Positions 45,271 through 57,955 of a DNA stretch of 64,000 nucleotides are shown piece by piece. The notes beneath the pieces are model-generated. The model saw nothing but the letters and a program-made list of their open reading frames with translations. It did no database searches and was not told where the DNA came from. The first letter of the stretch is position 1. The number at the start of each line of letters is the position of its first letter. The DNA is from Kingdonia uniflora (taxonomy: Eukaryota; Streptophyta; Magnoliopsida; Ranunculales; Circaeasteraceae), in assembly GCA_014058105.1 (NCBI GenBank), contig JACGCM010000510.1:434001-498000 (forward strand). Reading direction: 5' to 3'. Both the position numbers and the translations under genes were made by a program.

Positions 45271-46266
45271 AGGAAAAATGAAAGGGTTGTTGCTCGGCAG
45301 AATATTGGTAGAGCATGCCTTTTGGTAATAATATCGCATCAGGCGTGGCATAGCAAGTGCAAATGGCTAGAGCTTGCGGATGGGTATTTTATCAAGTACA
45401 AAGAGGTAAATCTTGGTGTTTTGTCATTATTGTCTCTTTTCCTGGAACCGGTGGTGATGATGTTTAGGAAAACTGATGGAGGAGGAGGTAGAGAGCGTCG
45501 AAACGCAGTGTGTCCATTAGAGTCAGTATTATTTTGTGTTGTTGAAGGCTTCAGAGCTCATCAAATATTTGGAGAAGCGGCCACTGTTTATAGTGAAGAT
45601 GATGATGCAAAGGGAGCATGGCATTCTGTGTCTCTGGTCAACGTAATAAACTTCCTGCAATTTTCTGCTGTTGTTTTTCTACAGGGCACGCACATACATG
45701 CAAGTTTTTTTTTAAAGTTTCTTAACTTGAGATTCATTGAGTTTCTTAGGATATTGGTGCACCTTTCACCGTACGATATACCAGATTCTAGTAAAAAGAA
45801 GCATATAGCTTCGAGTCCATTATGTCAAAGGAAAAGATAAGACCTATAAGTTGATGTAATGTAATCGAAGGAAAAAAATTGTGGAATGTAAAATGTAACA
45901 TTTTACGTAATGAATAAATTTTGTTTGTTGAAATTTGCATCGAATAAATAAATGGTTATCTTGAAGGAAATGAAATCTATTATCTGAAGATAATTGATCG
46001 AGTTAGTTGATGTCGGGATAGTATTTTTTGAATATATGTAAATATCGAGGTTATGTTTGTCTAGTTTATTAGATCTCGAACTAGAGTATGTTGACTGTGT
46101 GAGGCCGGAAACGGTTCCCTAAGAGTTTGATTTAAATGGGATGTGTAGAGATCCAATGAGAATTGAATGTGAGATTTGACTATTTGTGTTTAATTGTTTG
46201 ATTTTTTATGTATATAAATATCTAAGGTAATCTGAAAGTGTTGTTGTAGGTTTTGAGATAGTGAGG

Positions 46267-46590
46267 ATGAGGGCTCAAGTTCAGGAGGAATCAGGTGTGT
46301 GTAAAGTATTGGTAGTTATTTGATCGGTACTTTGGTAAGAGCTACGTAAACGGGCAACCATTGTTGCCAGTAGAGCCCAAATATGATGAGATGATTAAAG
46401 TGGAGGTGAAGGAGGCAGAAGAAGAGTATGTATTCCATTATAATTTGTAATTCCTAAATCCTCCTGAGCGCTTCGACATGATAATGAATCGAGCCGAGGC
46501 TTTAGTGAAAAAAGCAGATGCGGTGGTAGGTCAAAGAGGTTGAAGAGTGTACTATGTATTGTGGGGTTATAGCAAATGAGAAATATGTAA
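46267..46590 (+). pseudogene. element B: antisense ORF1-like gene
   Basis: MRAQVQEESG at 46267, stops, then EEEYVFHYNL-FLNPPERFDM, IMNRAEALVKKADAVVGQRG and RVYYVLWGY. Spacing and pattern follow D's YWFASMRNCWRSVEDRKKF, MMAREEIINEDMDIASGLLK, but identity is low. Confidence 0.4.
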
Positions 46591-47120
46591 GGTGTTGTCT
46601 TGAAATTGATGATAAATATATTTATTGTTATCGATATGTATGATGAAAATTTCTCTCGAATATTATTGGACATGTTTGAACGAATAAATTTTACTGATAT
46701 AATATTTTAATTTGGGTATGTGAATGTATATTATCACAATTTTTGAGTAATTGGTTTGTCGAATAAAATTTTTATTTTGAATTTCTGTTAAGATCATCCT
46801 GAGAATATAGGAGAGTAGTAAATAAGGAAATATGTGTTTAGGTCATGAAAGAGGAATGGCGAGGTGTGCTCTTGTAGGTGATATTTTGAGGTATAAGGAA
46901 TTGGATGTACAATATCTTTGTAATAGTATAAGAGTTGCTTTGGCGAGGATGGATATATCAAAGGAGTTAAAAGGAGATATGGAGGGGTTGAAGTAGCAGT
47001 GCATGAGCCTGTTGGCGCTTAGAAGATGAAGGATTAAACAATCCGAGAAGAGGCAAATAAGGCGTTACGCTCGAGTACTCGAATGGTCACAAAGGGGTAC
47101 GGTGAACAGTCGCATGGGGC

Positions 47121-47130
47121 CTATAAATAG
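47121..47130 (+). promoter_or_regulatory. TATA box of antisense ORF2, element B
   Basis: CTATAAATAG upstream of the ORF2 region; followed by an A-rich leader (47173-47180). Confidence 0.5.
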
Positions 47131-48014
47131 TTTTATAGTTGGCGATTGTTCACACACCACTATTGATTCTGGAAAAAAAATTGTAAGTGCGAATTCGTTG
47201 TGCTAATTGTGTGAATCATTGTTAATGATTGGGAACGAGCAGATAAGCGTTCTGATTAAGAGGGCAAAACTTGCGAGGCAGAGGGATACCGAGGCAACGC
47301 AACTTCAAGGTTAGTCTTTTTCTTGCACTCGTTTGATATCAGTTACGAAGTTAAAGCCTTTTGTAGATGCTGATAGTGTTGTTATAATGTAGGAAGTAAT
47401 TGTAGTGTAGATGGGTGTATTGGAAGTAATTTGATAAAATAGAAATTTAGGGTTTGTGGTAAAATTACAATGATTTTGTCTGTATGGTATGGCAACTGAT
47501 GAAGCAATGGTGTCAAAAGGGTTAAGGTCTGTTGTGGAGGGAGGGGTTGATGGAAAAGGGTGATGACGAGTAGAAAGAGTGAGTTGTGGGTGTTGTTGGG
47601 TTACGGCGCGAGTGTAGGTGTGTTGTTGGGATATGTGAAATATGATGAGGTTTGGCGGTTGGGGCGCCGGATTATCTGTGAAGTCGACTGGGTTTTACGC
47701 CAGAGAGGGCAAAATTCTAAATTTTTTGAATTCGGCTTGTTTTGGCAGGAAACAGGATATTGTCGAAGTGTCTTCGAGAAGCTTAATGTCCTGAACCTCG
47801 ATAAGAAATGTTAGTGACAGAAAAATAGTTATCGATGGTAGGAGTTAGAAAAAATAGTAAGGAAATTTTGTATCGAGAACTGAATGTAATAATTGTGTAT
47901 TCAGGTAGTAATGAAAGAATGACATGTTGGAGATTAAACTCAACAACTAAATGAATTTTGGCATATGAACATATATAATGTATTAGATATGATATAGACT
48001 AGTTTTGTTAAAAA

Positions 48015-49990
48015 ATGGAATCTGATTTCATGTTCATAAAAATGGCTGAACCTATTCAAATTGGTGATAAAAAAATCTTTGAGAACCTTGCAGATGTAGA
48101 GCCCCTGCAAATTGACGTGATAGCCTGTGTCCAAGAGATGGGTGGTAGATATAGGGTAGGGCCGAGTAGCGTGGATGTGGCTAGTGTCGACCAGTATATG
48201 ATGGCACCCAAGGCTGTAGAAGTTTCAGATGAGGAGAGTACCGAGACAGATAAGGATCATGAGCCACATGCTAGTGATCGAGAAGGTAGTGGTGGGGGGG
48301 GGGGGGGAAGAAGATATCGAGGATGTGGATGACGCATGTTATGCAGAGGGTCCAGAAATGAGTGAGATTTTACGTTTCAAAGTTAAGTGCGGTATTTCTG
48401 TGGATATTAGACTAGAGGTATATCATCATGAAATGATTGATCAAGACGTTCCTTTGGATGGCATACTTGTCCATCGAGAATAGATAAAAAAGGTATTTAA
48501 GCTTCCACTTCTAGCTGACAAGAAAAAGTTTTAAAATTTCTTTAATGTTGCCCCTGGTCAATTTATCCCTAATGTATATGACCTCTTCCGGGTGTGTGAA
48601 GTGATAAACTGTCGGTTAAAGGTGAGGGGGAAGAGTTAATCACTGTGGATGATTTTTGTGTGTATTATACACTTAAACAAAATCAATCGAAGATAGGGTT
48701 CATGTACTTGGCGAGGTTCTTGAGGAGACCTCTATTTTATGAGATGGTATCAATAGGGGGGCAGTATTTCTAGGAATGTCTCCTTGTCTTAGGAAATTAC
48801 GAATTTGATTGGAGAAATCTAGGGGAGGCTCTTAAAAGGATGACTTTCCAATTAGTTTTGATGTGCTTGTATGATTATGAGGTTTTAACACTTCGTTGTT
48901 TTGTCTTTGTGTAGCTTTGAAGGAGATTGATAGAAAAAATTGTATAATATCAGGAAGGAGTTTTTTGGTCGTATCGACAACTTGGTGGTCGACTAAAAGA
49001 AGGTGGACAGTCTGTTTTAGGATGCTGGTTTAAAATGAACTCGCACAAAAGGATATGAAATTACTGTTATCGATGGAAAGATTTCTACGAGGAATAAAAG
49101 ATTTGTGGACTCGAGCTTTCCCCTCGAGAATCCTTCATTGAGTGGTTACACCACCGATTCTACAACTGCAGAAAGAGATGTTATGCTGATGGAAACCTTT
49201 AGCAAGAGCAAGAAGAAGAGGGGCACTCGCCAGGTTGTTGCTCCCCTACTGCCCCCGAAGAGGGCATCTCAAAGATCGACTATTGATGAGGGGGAAAAAG
49301 TTGTTGGGACATTCATTTGGTGTGCCGGATGGTCGTCCTCCGAAATCGACTACTAGTGTATTGCCAAAGAAGAAGGCGTCCTCTTAGTCGACGAAGAAGA
49401 AGTTCATCGAGGAGTCGGAAACTGAGGTCTAAAAGACTATGGATGCATATGTGTCCGAAGACGACTTTGGAGGAAGAATTTGATGATTGTCTGGTGGGGG
49501 CGGAAAACCTTTCTTCCTTTCTCAGTAAAAGCCAACGAAATATGAATAAGGTGAGGAATTTTTCTGCTTTACTTTGATTAAAGAATTTGGTACCTCATTC
49601 GATAACTCATATATTAGGTGCTGGTACCTTGGAAAACCAGTTGGTCGCCCACAAGAATATTGAGAAAGAGTTGGTGAAGGATAAAGAAGATCTGATCGAG
49701 GAGAATAAAAAGTTGGAGGCGAGGTTGGGGAAGTACAAAATGGATGTCGGGAAGGCAAAGGAGGTTACCCTTCGAGAGGGTAAAAAAGCTTGGGAAATGG
49801 AGAAGAAAAAAGAGGTCCAAGAGATAAGGGTTGATCTTGCGAGGGAAAGAGAGGAGGTGTTATCTTTACAAAAAACCAATTTTGAAATTGATGTTCGTGA
49901 AAGAATTGCATCCTCATAGGGGGCGATAGAGTTGGAGCATGGAAAGGTCTTGGAGGAGGAGAGGGTTGAACTTATTTGAGATAATATGGA
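48015..49990 (+). pseudogene. element B: antisense ORF2
   Basis: An acidic N-terminal part (VEVSDEESTETDKDHEPHAS) reaches a 14-G run at 48294-48307. The next frame takes over there (GGEEDIEDVDDACYAEGPEM) and stops at 48481-48483. The PF04195-like part follows in broken frames ([55 protein letters not shown]). A basic linker (KSKKKRGTRQVVAPLLPPKR, 49210) and coiled coil (49587-49919, ENQLVAHKNIEKELVKDKED) complete it. Function unknown. Confidence 0.6.
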
Positions 49991-52900
49991 CGCGTTGTAG
50001 CTGACTCAGCTCGATTAGTCCCCTCCAAATCAACCACCTGAGCGCGAAGTACATCAATTTCCCTGTTCAGTTCTTCCATATTTGGAGTCTTCCATAAGAA
50101 TTCATCTTTATGCTATATCAACATATCCTTCCCTCTAATAGTCTGCCCTAGTGCTTGTTCCCTGGAAAGAGCAGCATCCAGCTTCTTTTCGCACTCCCTT
50201 AACTTCTCATTCCCCTTTTGCACATGACATTGGATTCGAGCCACATCTCCCTCTAAATATCTTATTCGAGCTGACACACTAACGACATCACCTTGAACAA
50301 GGGAAACCTTGGCCTTATTTTTTCTCTTCCTCGAGTGCTCCCAAGCTTTGGCATTTCTGGCACGCAAGTTAGCCTGCACCAATTCAGCCTTCAGTTGTGC
50401 CACCCTTTCATTCAACTCATTGCATTTTCGTTGAACCATCTAAAATTTTATATCCTTAGCAGGTAAGGCTGTAGACAGTTGGTCAACTGCAACTTCAGGC
50501 GCAGATAGATTACCTAGTACTGTCTTCAACTCGTTATCTTTATCAACCAATCTCATCTTCAATCGGTCCAGCTCGCTCATGCTATTCGCTAGACCAGTTC
50601 GAATTTTCTCTTGATTGTTCATTTTCTTGATCAAATCATTTATTAAACTGGCCACTGACCGATTTAAACCTTCCTCCGATCTTTCTAGGGCCTGTATACG
50701 GTAGCGGGCCATGCTAGCCTTCCTACTCTTTACCATCGACGCATCATTCTGGCTTTTAAGCTTCGCGGTATGTTCTTTTAACTCCTCAAGCTCTTTTTTC
50801 CATTTCTCAAATTCGACATACCTCTCCTCAATTTGCCGAGTTAGGTCGACAACAGTCTGTATTGCCTCAGCAAACTTGAAGTGTACCTTCACATGTTGAT
50901 CCTCTCTGTCTTCATTCGCCTCTCTCATCTTATCAAACTCCTCTACAAGTTCTTGGTTACATTGACAAACGTAATCCTTGTGCAAGCGAGCTGACTCTAA
51001 TTTGACCTGCACATGACAGTTACATTATATCAAGTTCGATTCAGAATACTCAATCGCTACATATGACTCATTATTAACAAGATATCTAGTTTTTGACATC
51101 TACTAAAACTACTTCCGAACTTAAGGTCGAAGTACAATCTCGGGTGGATGCTCCATAAAATGTAGTTCCAAGTCTAAGGTACAATTTCTCTATATTTTAG
51201 TTCGTCAAAATTTTTAAATATCCTTGTGCGCACCATTCCAGTGGCATTTTCCTCTAAATCGGTAATAGTTTTTCGGTCCATCTCTACACTTTATTTATTA
51301 CTTTGTATCTTTATACTAATGAAGTATACAAGTCAAATATTTCTTGCACTGTTCTAACGTACAACTCTGCTTGGGAAGACAACAGGGATGTTGAGGTCCC
51401 CATTTTCGTAGTAAGCTCAACCTTTAAATCTATTATTCTGAGGTGTATGTCCTTAATTACCTACACAAGGTTTACGAAAGCACCTTAGCTTATAGAATTC
51501 TACCCAAAAAAATATATCCAATCAGTTTACAAACATTCCCAAATATTCATACAATCACAATACTATCATATTACCCTACCTTCTCATTTTCCAACTCTGG
51601 GTGTTTATTGTCATCTCCTTGGTTGTCTCTTACCGTCTGAAGAGATACACCATCCAACCCATCCACGATGTAAACATCAACATCTTCAGTTTCTTCATCT
51701 TCCCCCTCCATATAGATGTCGATCCTAATGGCATCCACCTCATCTTCATAATATCCTTTGGACATGAGGTGACGCCAAAGCCTGTCATGCTCAGCTACCA
51801 CCTCCTCCAAGTTCACTATCGCCTCCGCCTGAAGCTTATTGATCTCTACTACATGGGAAGCCTTCAGGGCCTCCAGCCACTTCCCCTCCTTGTTTAAATC
51901 AGATTTCAATCGAGCTACGTTCCTTTCAAGCTCGACCTTCTTCCTCTTCAGCTTAGCTCTCTCCTCCTCGACCCTGAGGCATATTCCCTTCATCAGCCGA
52001 GTAGCCTACAAAAATTAAATGGAATCAACCATATTGATTAGCTTGAATCATAATAAAAAATCCATCACAATACGTATTCGGGCATATGAACATACCATTC
52101 TGCTCATCTCTTCCTCCCCGTGGAGAGCTGCCAACTTGGATTTTTCCTCCACCCCTTTCCAATCATCTTCTACGACCTTCACCCCCGACATTTCAGAAGG
52201 TTTAACCCATCTCTTTTTCGCCCTTTCCACGGCTTCACCACTTCCCGTGGTCCCAGAAGCTGAATGATGCTTCAACATTTGCTTTTTGGGGAACGTTCAA
52301 GCTAATTTGCTCGATATAATAGACTCAGGTAACCCTGTGCAGTCCACTCCAGGGGCCTTAGGCAAGTTCGCTCGCCTTTCCCCATCAGTCCCCTTATTCT
52401 TGTTGCCGTCAGCGCTCACCATCAGCCTTGTTGACTGAGATTTTAAAACATTTTTAACTCGGCTGTTAACACACTTTTTCATGTTAATGCTAAGATCTTC
52501 CAGTATAGCCTCGAGCTCTGTCTCCTCTTAAGTAGTTGTATCCAACAATGATTATTTCCTCGTCCTTATGATTTAGGACCTGTCATACACAAAACATTAA
52601 CATCAGCGAGCATCGTATAATTTCAACTATCAATCTCATATATTTTACATTGTTATACTTACTTTGTTTTACAGTTCTAAACAGAAGTTTCATGAGTTCT
52701 TCATCATCTCTCTGAAGGAAATTACCCTTCACCCATATCACATTATCATTCCACGGTCGACCTGCCGAGTTCAGGTCAAAGAAGCGAAGTCAAGTTGAGC
52801 TCGTACAGAAATATGTCCCTTCACTTGCAAAATAGTTTTTACACCATAAAACTGCAACATATCCTCAAAGGATATTCACCTCCTTCTCCCATCTCCTTCC

Positions 52901-53305
52901 CACCGTGTATACAAAGATTCACAAACACTTATCACCTCTCACATGTTCCCGTTCATCTGAACGGGACATGCCCTAATGAGATTCATAATCCTTTTCACCA
53001 GATTGCTAAGGAGAAGACGTAACCCATACTCCAACTGTGGCAGGTAACATGAAAAACCCTATGAGAGTTCAATCTGAACATCCCCATCAAAATACTCTGC
53101 GGAAATCGATTCCTCTATACCCCTATTTCTTTTCTTCTTCGGCAAATCAGCCAACAAATAAAAATATTCCTCTCCCGTTGCTATAATGCAACCCTTAAAT
53201 AGCCTACCGGTATAATCTATACAGTTACCCCATCTACCTCCTATAGAAGCCCTGGCTTTACAAAACTCTTTGAAGGCATCTGAACGAGGATGATAGAATA
53301 CGAAT
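49991..53305 (-). pseudogene. element F: antisense ORF2 (minus strand)
   Basis: From the right, the N-terminal region 53290-52660 reads FKEFCKARASIGGRWGN, EYFYLLADLPKKK, CPVQMNGNM-EVISVCESLY and DLNSAGRPW-NDNVIWVKGNFLQ, in line with D. Then a linker (52482-52048), coil 1 (51993-51780), the GYYEDEVDAIRIDIYMEGED acidic segment, a probable donor at ENEKVG (51571-51575, GAGAAG|gtaggg on the minus strand), and coil 2 (51012-49991: two open pieces of 190 and 108 codons, Leu/Lys/Glu-rich). The intron position matches D. No pol or LTR of this copy was identified. Confidence 0.65.
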
Positions 53306-53485
53306 TGTCACGCCCCAAAATCCAATAATCGGTAAGCTTGACCAATTACTAAATTCAAAGTTGTGCAAGTCGGGGAATCCACAGATTCGGCCCACGAACA
53401 ACCGAGCCATAGACAAGTTCAGGCTCAGTCATTCACTTAAGTAATAATCATCAGAGTAAAGAAAGAATAATAAAGTGGAAGCAAA

Positions 53486-53487
<2 letters not shown>

Positions 53488-53532
<45 letters not shown>
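53488..53532 (+). repeat. (AT)n microsatellite
   Basis: About 22 AT units in uninterrupted run inside element G. Confidence 0.9.
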
Positions 53533-53533
<1 letters not shown>

Positions 53534-54225
53534 AACTGAAATTAGAATATAATATCTCGAATAAAGTGCAGCGACATATGCTGAGATCACATACAAGAAT
53601 GTCTAAACTAAAGAAGATCTGCAATGGCAAAACTGGTTCCAATCAGGCTGAAGCTTATAGCAATCCAAGCTACTCAACCTCTGAAAGGGGGGAAAATACG
53701 AGAGTGAGCAAAACTACGGATCACTAATAACCCAACAGAGCTAAATGACATACTAATATAATAGGTACAGGAGAAGAGAGTGAGGTGAATGAGATAAAGG
53801 CAGTTTAAAAGTAAAAGAATAGTAAACTAAGTGACTATGATCCAGATAAAGAGTTATAAGAACAGAATAATAGAGATAAGAGTTTAGAGAAAAGGAATAG
53901 TGACAAGGAATAATGATAAGTGATGATGATATGATATGACATGATGAACTGGGATAATCCCACAATTATCCCAAATGTTGTATGCTTAAATGTATTAAAA
54001 CGTGTTCATGATCTTATTATAATATTGGTTGATCAACCGCTAGCATGTTTATCTTAAAGAGATCTGTTAAGGGAATACAATGGGTACGATTTTTGCCAAG
54101 CCCGACCAAGCTAGTGGATACTCACTTGATCAAAGTATTCTAGGCTTTTCAACCCACAGAGCTAATGTCCAAACTATATTTTCATTCCAAGGAATTTCAA
54201 CCCCACCGAGGATAATTCTAGTACC

Positions 54226-54717
54226 TGTAATAGCCTATTTTTGCATTGGAAGAAGATAGTGCTTTACACCCTTGAAATATAGGAGATTAACTAAGAACTG
54301 AAAATAACTAACACGAGATTTAGCGTGGAAAACCCTTGAATGGGTTAAAAACTACGACCTCTCTGGAGGATTTTAGAATGAGAGATATCTTTATTTATGA
54401 TTGCTAGTTATTATATATAGAGAGATGTAGAAAAGGTCTCTTAGAAGGTCTCAGCGAAGCTCCCTTTTCTCTGTAGCTCTCTGACCCTATTTATAGGTAT
54501 TATAACATGACCGTTGGTTACATTCATGAGGAACGTTACAATTATCAGGTTTTGATGAGTCTTTATAATGGTCGAGTAACGGCTTGAGTAACTCTTCTTC
54601 CTTGTAACCACTTCATAATGTGTCATAAATGCGCCATGTGTACCTTAACGAGGTCGAGTAAATGTGTGATGGTCATATACTGAGGCCTGAGCTTGAGATT
54701 CAGAACTGGCCCTTACA
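54226..54717 (-). repeat. solo LTR of the A/C/D family inside element G
   Basis: Starts TGTAATAGCCTATTTTTGC, the reverse complement of the A LTR end (ggctattaca), and contains the core agcgtggaaaaccct-tgaa and aactacgacctctct. The likely right end is ggcccttaca at 54717; similarity to the family may continue to about 54770. There are no internal genes and no clear target duplication. Confidence 0.6.
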
Positions 54718-55794
54718 TCCAATCGAGCTGAAGGTCATAATCTGGGTTTAGGTCGAGTATTGGAAATAACCCCTCACAACACCAGATTCAGGCTATCTCA
54801 TACCTTCCCACACTCCCGGATGGGTATTAAAGGTATGATAGTGTTCACAACCAGTTCTTCACCTACTATTTTAACCCGATTTAGGACTTCTGCGATCCTA
54901 TCAGAGGTTAACCAATGTAGGGCTGTGTTATGTATCCGATCTCGTTAAGTTAAAAGAGTTTTACATGATTTAAAGATGCAACAGATCCCAAGGATCACAA
55001 CACAATAGCCGTAAACCCGGCATCACGCATAGGACGACCACCTGCATAAGAGCGTGGCAACCAAATCCTAACAACAGAATGAACAGCGACTCAGTTGCAC
55101 CATCAAAATCTAGATGAGAGAGCAACCTAACCGTCACCACATCTAACCAACATCAGTCTCTAGAAGACCAAAACCACCAACAAGAACATAGCTATGAGAA
55201 ATACCACACTAACAACTTCTAACTAAGCCCAAAATCCAATGCAAACTATAAACCAAGTTACAGAATAACTAACTTATAGGTTAACAACTTATACAGAGAA
55301 AAATAATATCATACCGTAATTAAATTACATGCACCTCTCTATACAGAGTACAACTTTAATCAGCATTTAATAATTAGTAGAGGAATTTATAAATGATAGG
55401 GACTCGCCTGAAAATAATCCCGAGTCCTGACAAAACTAAAACCGAAACTCCAAAACCCTAAATCAGCGATTCAGCTAACGGAACACAGAACAAGCTACAA
55501 CAGACAATCATAACGACAATTAATCAAACAATACAGGAAACCAATCAATAACCCAAACCCCAGAAATCAACCCAACCACTAATCGGACGAAAGGAACGGA
55601 AAGGAATAGGAAATTACTCACCAAGGATAAAGGCGAAGATCATGGTGAAGAATCGACGAGCGAGGGAACAAATTTGATTCGAATTGGGAAATATGGGATT
55701 TTGATTTGGGGGAGTGAGAGTGAGAGAGTGTTTTGAATAAAAGAGATATGAGGTTTAAGAACCCAACATGTAGCTAAAAATGTGCCTCTGTTCG

Positions 55795-56030
55795 AATAAA
55801 GCATATTCTTGTTCGAACAAAACAAAGTAGGAAGATGTCTATTCGAACAGGAAAAGGCTTGTTTGAATAAAATGGAACAGGCAAGAATGTATTCGAACAG
55901 AAAGGAAGTTGTTCGAATATAAATGATCAGATGGAAATATATTCGAACAAAATGGATTATGTTCGAATAGAATAAAGCAGGTAAGAATCTATTCGAACAA
56001 GATAAGTCTTGCTCGAGCAGAAAGGGCAAA
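55795..56030 (+). repeat. clustered TTCGAA repeat in element G
   Basis: Units of about 35-40 bp such as tgttcgaataaa, tattcgaacagg, and caagaatgtattcgaaca. Same family as 25495-25740. Several TTCGAA hexamers are perfect. Confidence 0.75.
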
Positions 56031-56181
56031 AAACTGAACAAAAGATTCCCTCAACGGGAAACTAGCAGAAACTTAGAAAACCCCAGATCCTCCCCGAATC
56101 ATACACCACACCACAACCACAACAACAGCAACAACAACAACACAAACCCAATCCCGGGCTCCCCGAAACCACAACACAACC

Positions 56182-56772
56182 TGTAGGGACCAAATTTCGT
56201 AAAGCTTGAACTAGCTTGAAATCGATCCTTACACCAAGAACTACTATGCCAAGAATTAAATAAGAGATAACACTTGACACAGGGGTTTTAGCATGGAAAA
56301 CCTGTGAATAGGTAAAAACCACGACCTCGAGTGGAGGATTTTATGAAAGTAGTATTATTGCTTGAGAAAGTGAAAGAATCTGATTACAAGAATTAATCTA
56401 AGATAAAATATCTAGAGATTAGATAATTGTATATATCAAAATCTTTGTTGACGTCCCTTTTTTTCCTTAGGAGCTCTGCCCTTTTATAGACCCTGTTCTC
56501 AGCTTGACATCGTGCTCAAACACGTTCTCCTGAAAGTAGGAGTCATAGGCAGTTGAGTGTGTAACTGCTAGCTCGTGGGAGACAAGTGTATGTTGACTTG
56601 TTTTGTTTACATCTGTTTTGGACGATTCACGTTCTGCTTGAGTTCGTAGTCGATGTATAACTGTTAGCGTGTTTGTTTATGCGCGAATCTGGTACTGGAT
56701 AAGATCGAGTCTTCTAGAGCTCGAGGTATAGATGAGATCGAGTGTCTATAGCTCGAGGGATAAGTCCTTACA
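56182..56772 (-). repeat. element D: 3' LTR (591 bp)
   Basis: Runs TGTAGGGACC to gtccttaca on the plus strand. The core ttttagcatggaaaacct and aaaaaccacgacctcgag is shared with A, C, B and the solo LTR. The right edge is fixed by the PPT. Confidence 0.75.
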
Positions 56773-56786
56773 ATCGCCCCCTCACA
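56773..56786 (-). other. element D: polypurine tract
   Basis: atcgccccctcaca on the plus strand, adjoining the LTR end. Confidence 0.75.
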
Positions 56787-56982
56787 ACTAAAGTCACGTA
56801 TGGCTTTAGTTGAGAAAAACCCTAAAAATCGAACATTGTGATGACGTAAGCGACGCTTGAAAAATGGAATACGATATTAAAGAGTGTGTTCTCATTATCA
56901 CGTATGAGTGTTATGGGCAGACTGTTAGTTTTCCCAAGTGGATGACTGTTTGGGGAAACAACTTCCATTAAATGCGGTATCG

Positions 56983-56992
56983 CTATAAATAG
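56983..56992 (+). promoter_or_regulatory. TATA box, first antisense unit of element D
   Basis: CTATAAATAG inside a perfect small palindrome (cgctataaatagcg), 45 bp before an ATG (57028). Confidence 0.55.
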
Positions 56993-57027
56993 CGGTCAGA
57001 GTTGATCGCCGAATAAGCTTTGCAAAA

Positions 57028-57560
57028 TCATGGTGAAGATGAGGATTTAAGTGTATCATACCCGGTTTTCATTTATCATGGAGGGATTCCGGATATGGTT
57101 TTATGGTTATCAGAATAGGGAGACTTCCATTACTGTTTTGCCGAAGGAGTAATTTTTAAAATATTTTCGGGTATTATGTAGCGTCCGATTTAGTGGCCAA
57201 AGTGTATGCGATGCAAAATCTCGTCTCTATTGATGTTCTGATTTCTAAGGTAGGAGCCCTCTTCAATTTCCACAAACTTCGGGTTAGTGGGGATAAGGAG
57301 GAAGTGACGGTGGTGGCGGAGGTGGAAGATGGATCACTTCTTTTGGTGCCATCGCTTTTCTTTTAATTCTTCCTACAGGGAAATAGAGGGGAAAGAGGTT
57401 TTTGACCTGTTGCAGTCTTGCAATTTTTGAGCTGTGGCTGAGGTGTCTCTGGAAGATCAGCGTTATCTTGGCAACGAGAAAAGAACTAGAGACTTGTCCT
57501 CGTTTTTGAGATTTTATTTGTAATATCGAGCTTCGAAAAGCTTGATTCTGTAATTATAAA
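57028..57560 (+). pseudogene. element D: first antisense small ORF, degraded
   Basis: ATG 57028 gives MVKMRI then TAA. The remaining stretch shows only broken frames (RFSFIMEGFRIWFYGYQNRE). Its place, right after the TATA box, corresponds to C's 20473 copy. Protein identity cannot be argued beyond position and the MV-basic start. Confidence 0.3.
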
Positions 57561-57955
57561 GCAACGCTGTAGGAGTAGTCCTGTAACCAGCTTGTTAGAT
57601 AAAAATCGAGTGTAATAAAAGAATATTTTGTTTGTTTCTTACTAGCGAAAGGCAGAAATAGGCATGTTATCGAGTTGCACATAATATGGGAGTGAATAGT
57701 TGACGGGATAGCATACCTTATCCTACCTCATAAATGAATTGAGCTTAACAGATCTAAGTATAAAGCTCGAAATATAAACTTTAGAGAGGTCGATTAAGCA
57801 CGAAAAAAATAATAGTAAGTAACTCGAAATCGGGAAGAGTTGGTTATAGAAACTGAAATATGTTGCGTATAGTCAATAGAAAAATTAGTCCTGTTAACTG
57901 AACAATATAAAAGTGTGACATGTTTTTAAGAAGGTTATTCATAAAAATAATAAAA

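Larger units (their letters stand above)
45073..49990 (-). mobile_element. element B: remainder with antisense genes on the plus strand
   Basis: In order on the plus strand: PPT remnant, TATA (45261), degraded small ORF (45300-45840), ORF1-like gene (46267-46590), TATA (47121), ORF2 (48015-49990). This is the same layout as D. The pol region expected to the right is absent because the sequence passes directly into the oppositely oriented element F near 49,990. Confidence 0.55.
53306..56181 (-). mobile_element. element G: partial Tekay-like LTR, split by a solo LTR and by element D
   Basis: Starts TGTCACGCCCCAAAATCC after cgaat. It shares the family layout of the LTRs at 8801 and 15524 and aligns better with 5663. 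It includes an (AT)n run (53488-53532), the TTCGAA repeat cluster and a late ACCACAACAAC-rich end. Orientation is inferred from the Tekay element. Its right part lies beyond D, outside the window. Confidence 0.55.

Noticed and set aside
45322..45840. 172-codon frame after the first TATA of element B
   Set aside because: Its length is notable but composition shifts along it and no part matches ORF1 or any family; kept only as part of element B.
49607..49879. Minus-strand Ser/Phe-rich frames under B ORF2
   Set aside because: Complement of Lys/Glu-rich coiled coil, a common shadow pattern.
56062..56322. 86-codon minus frame with a Cys run
   Set aside because: The Cys run is the complement of an acaacaaca microsatellite at the D insertion point.
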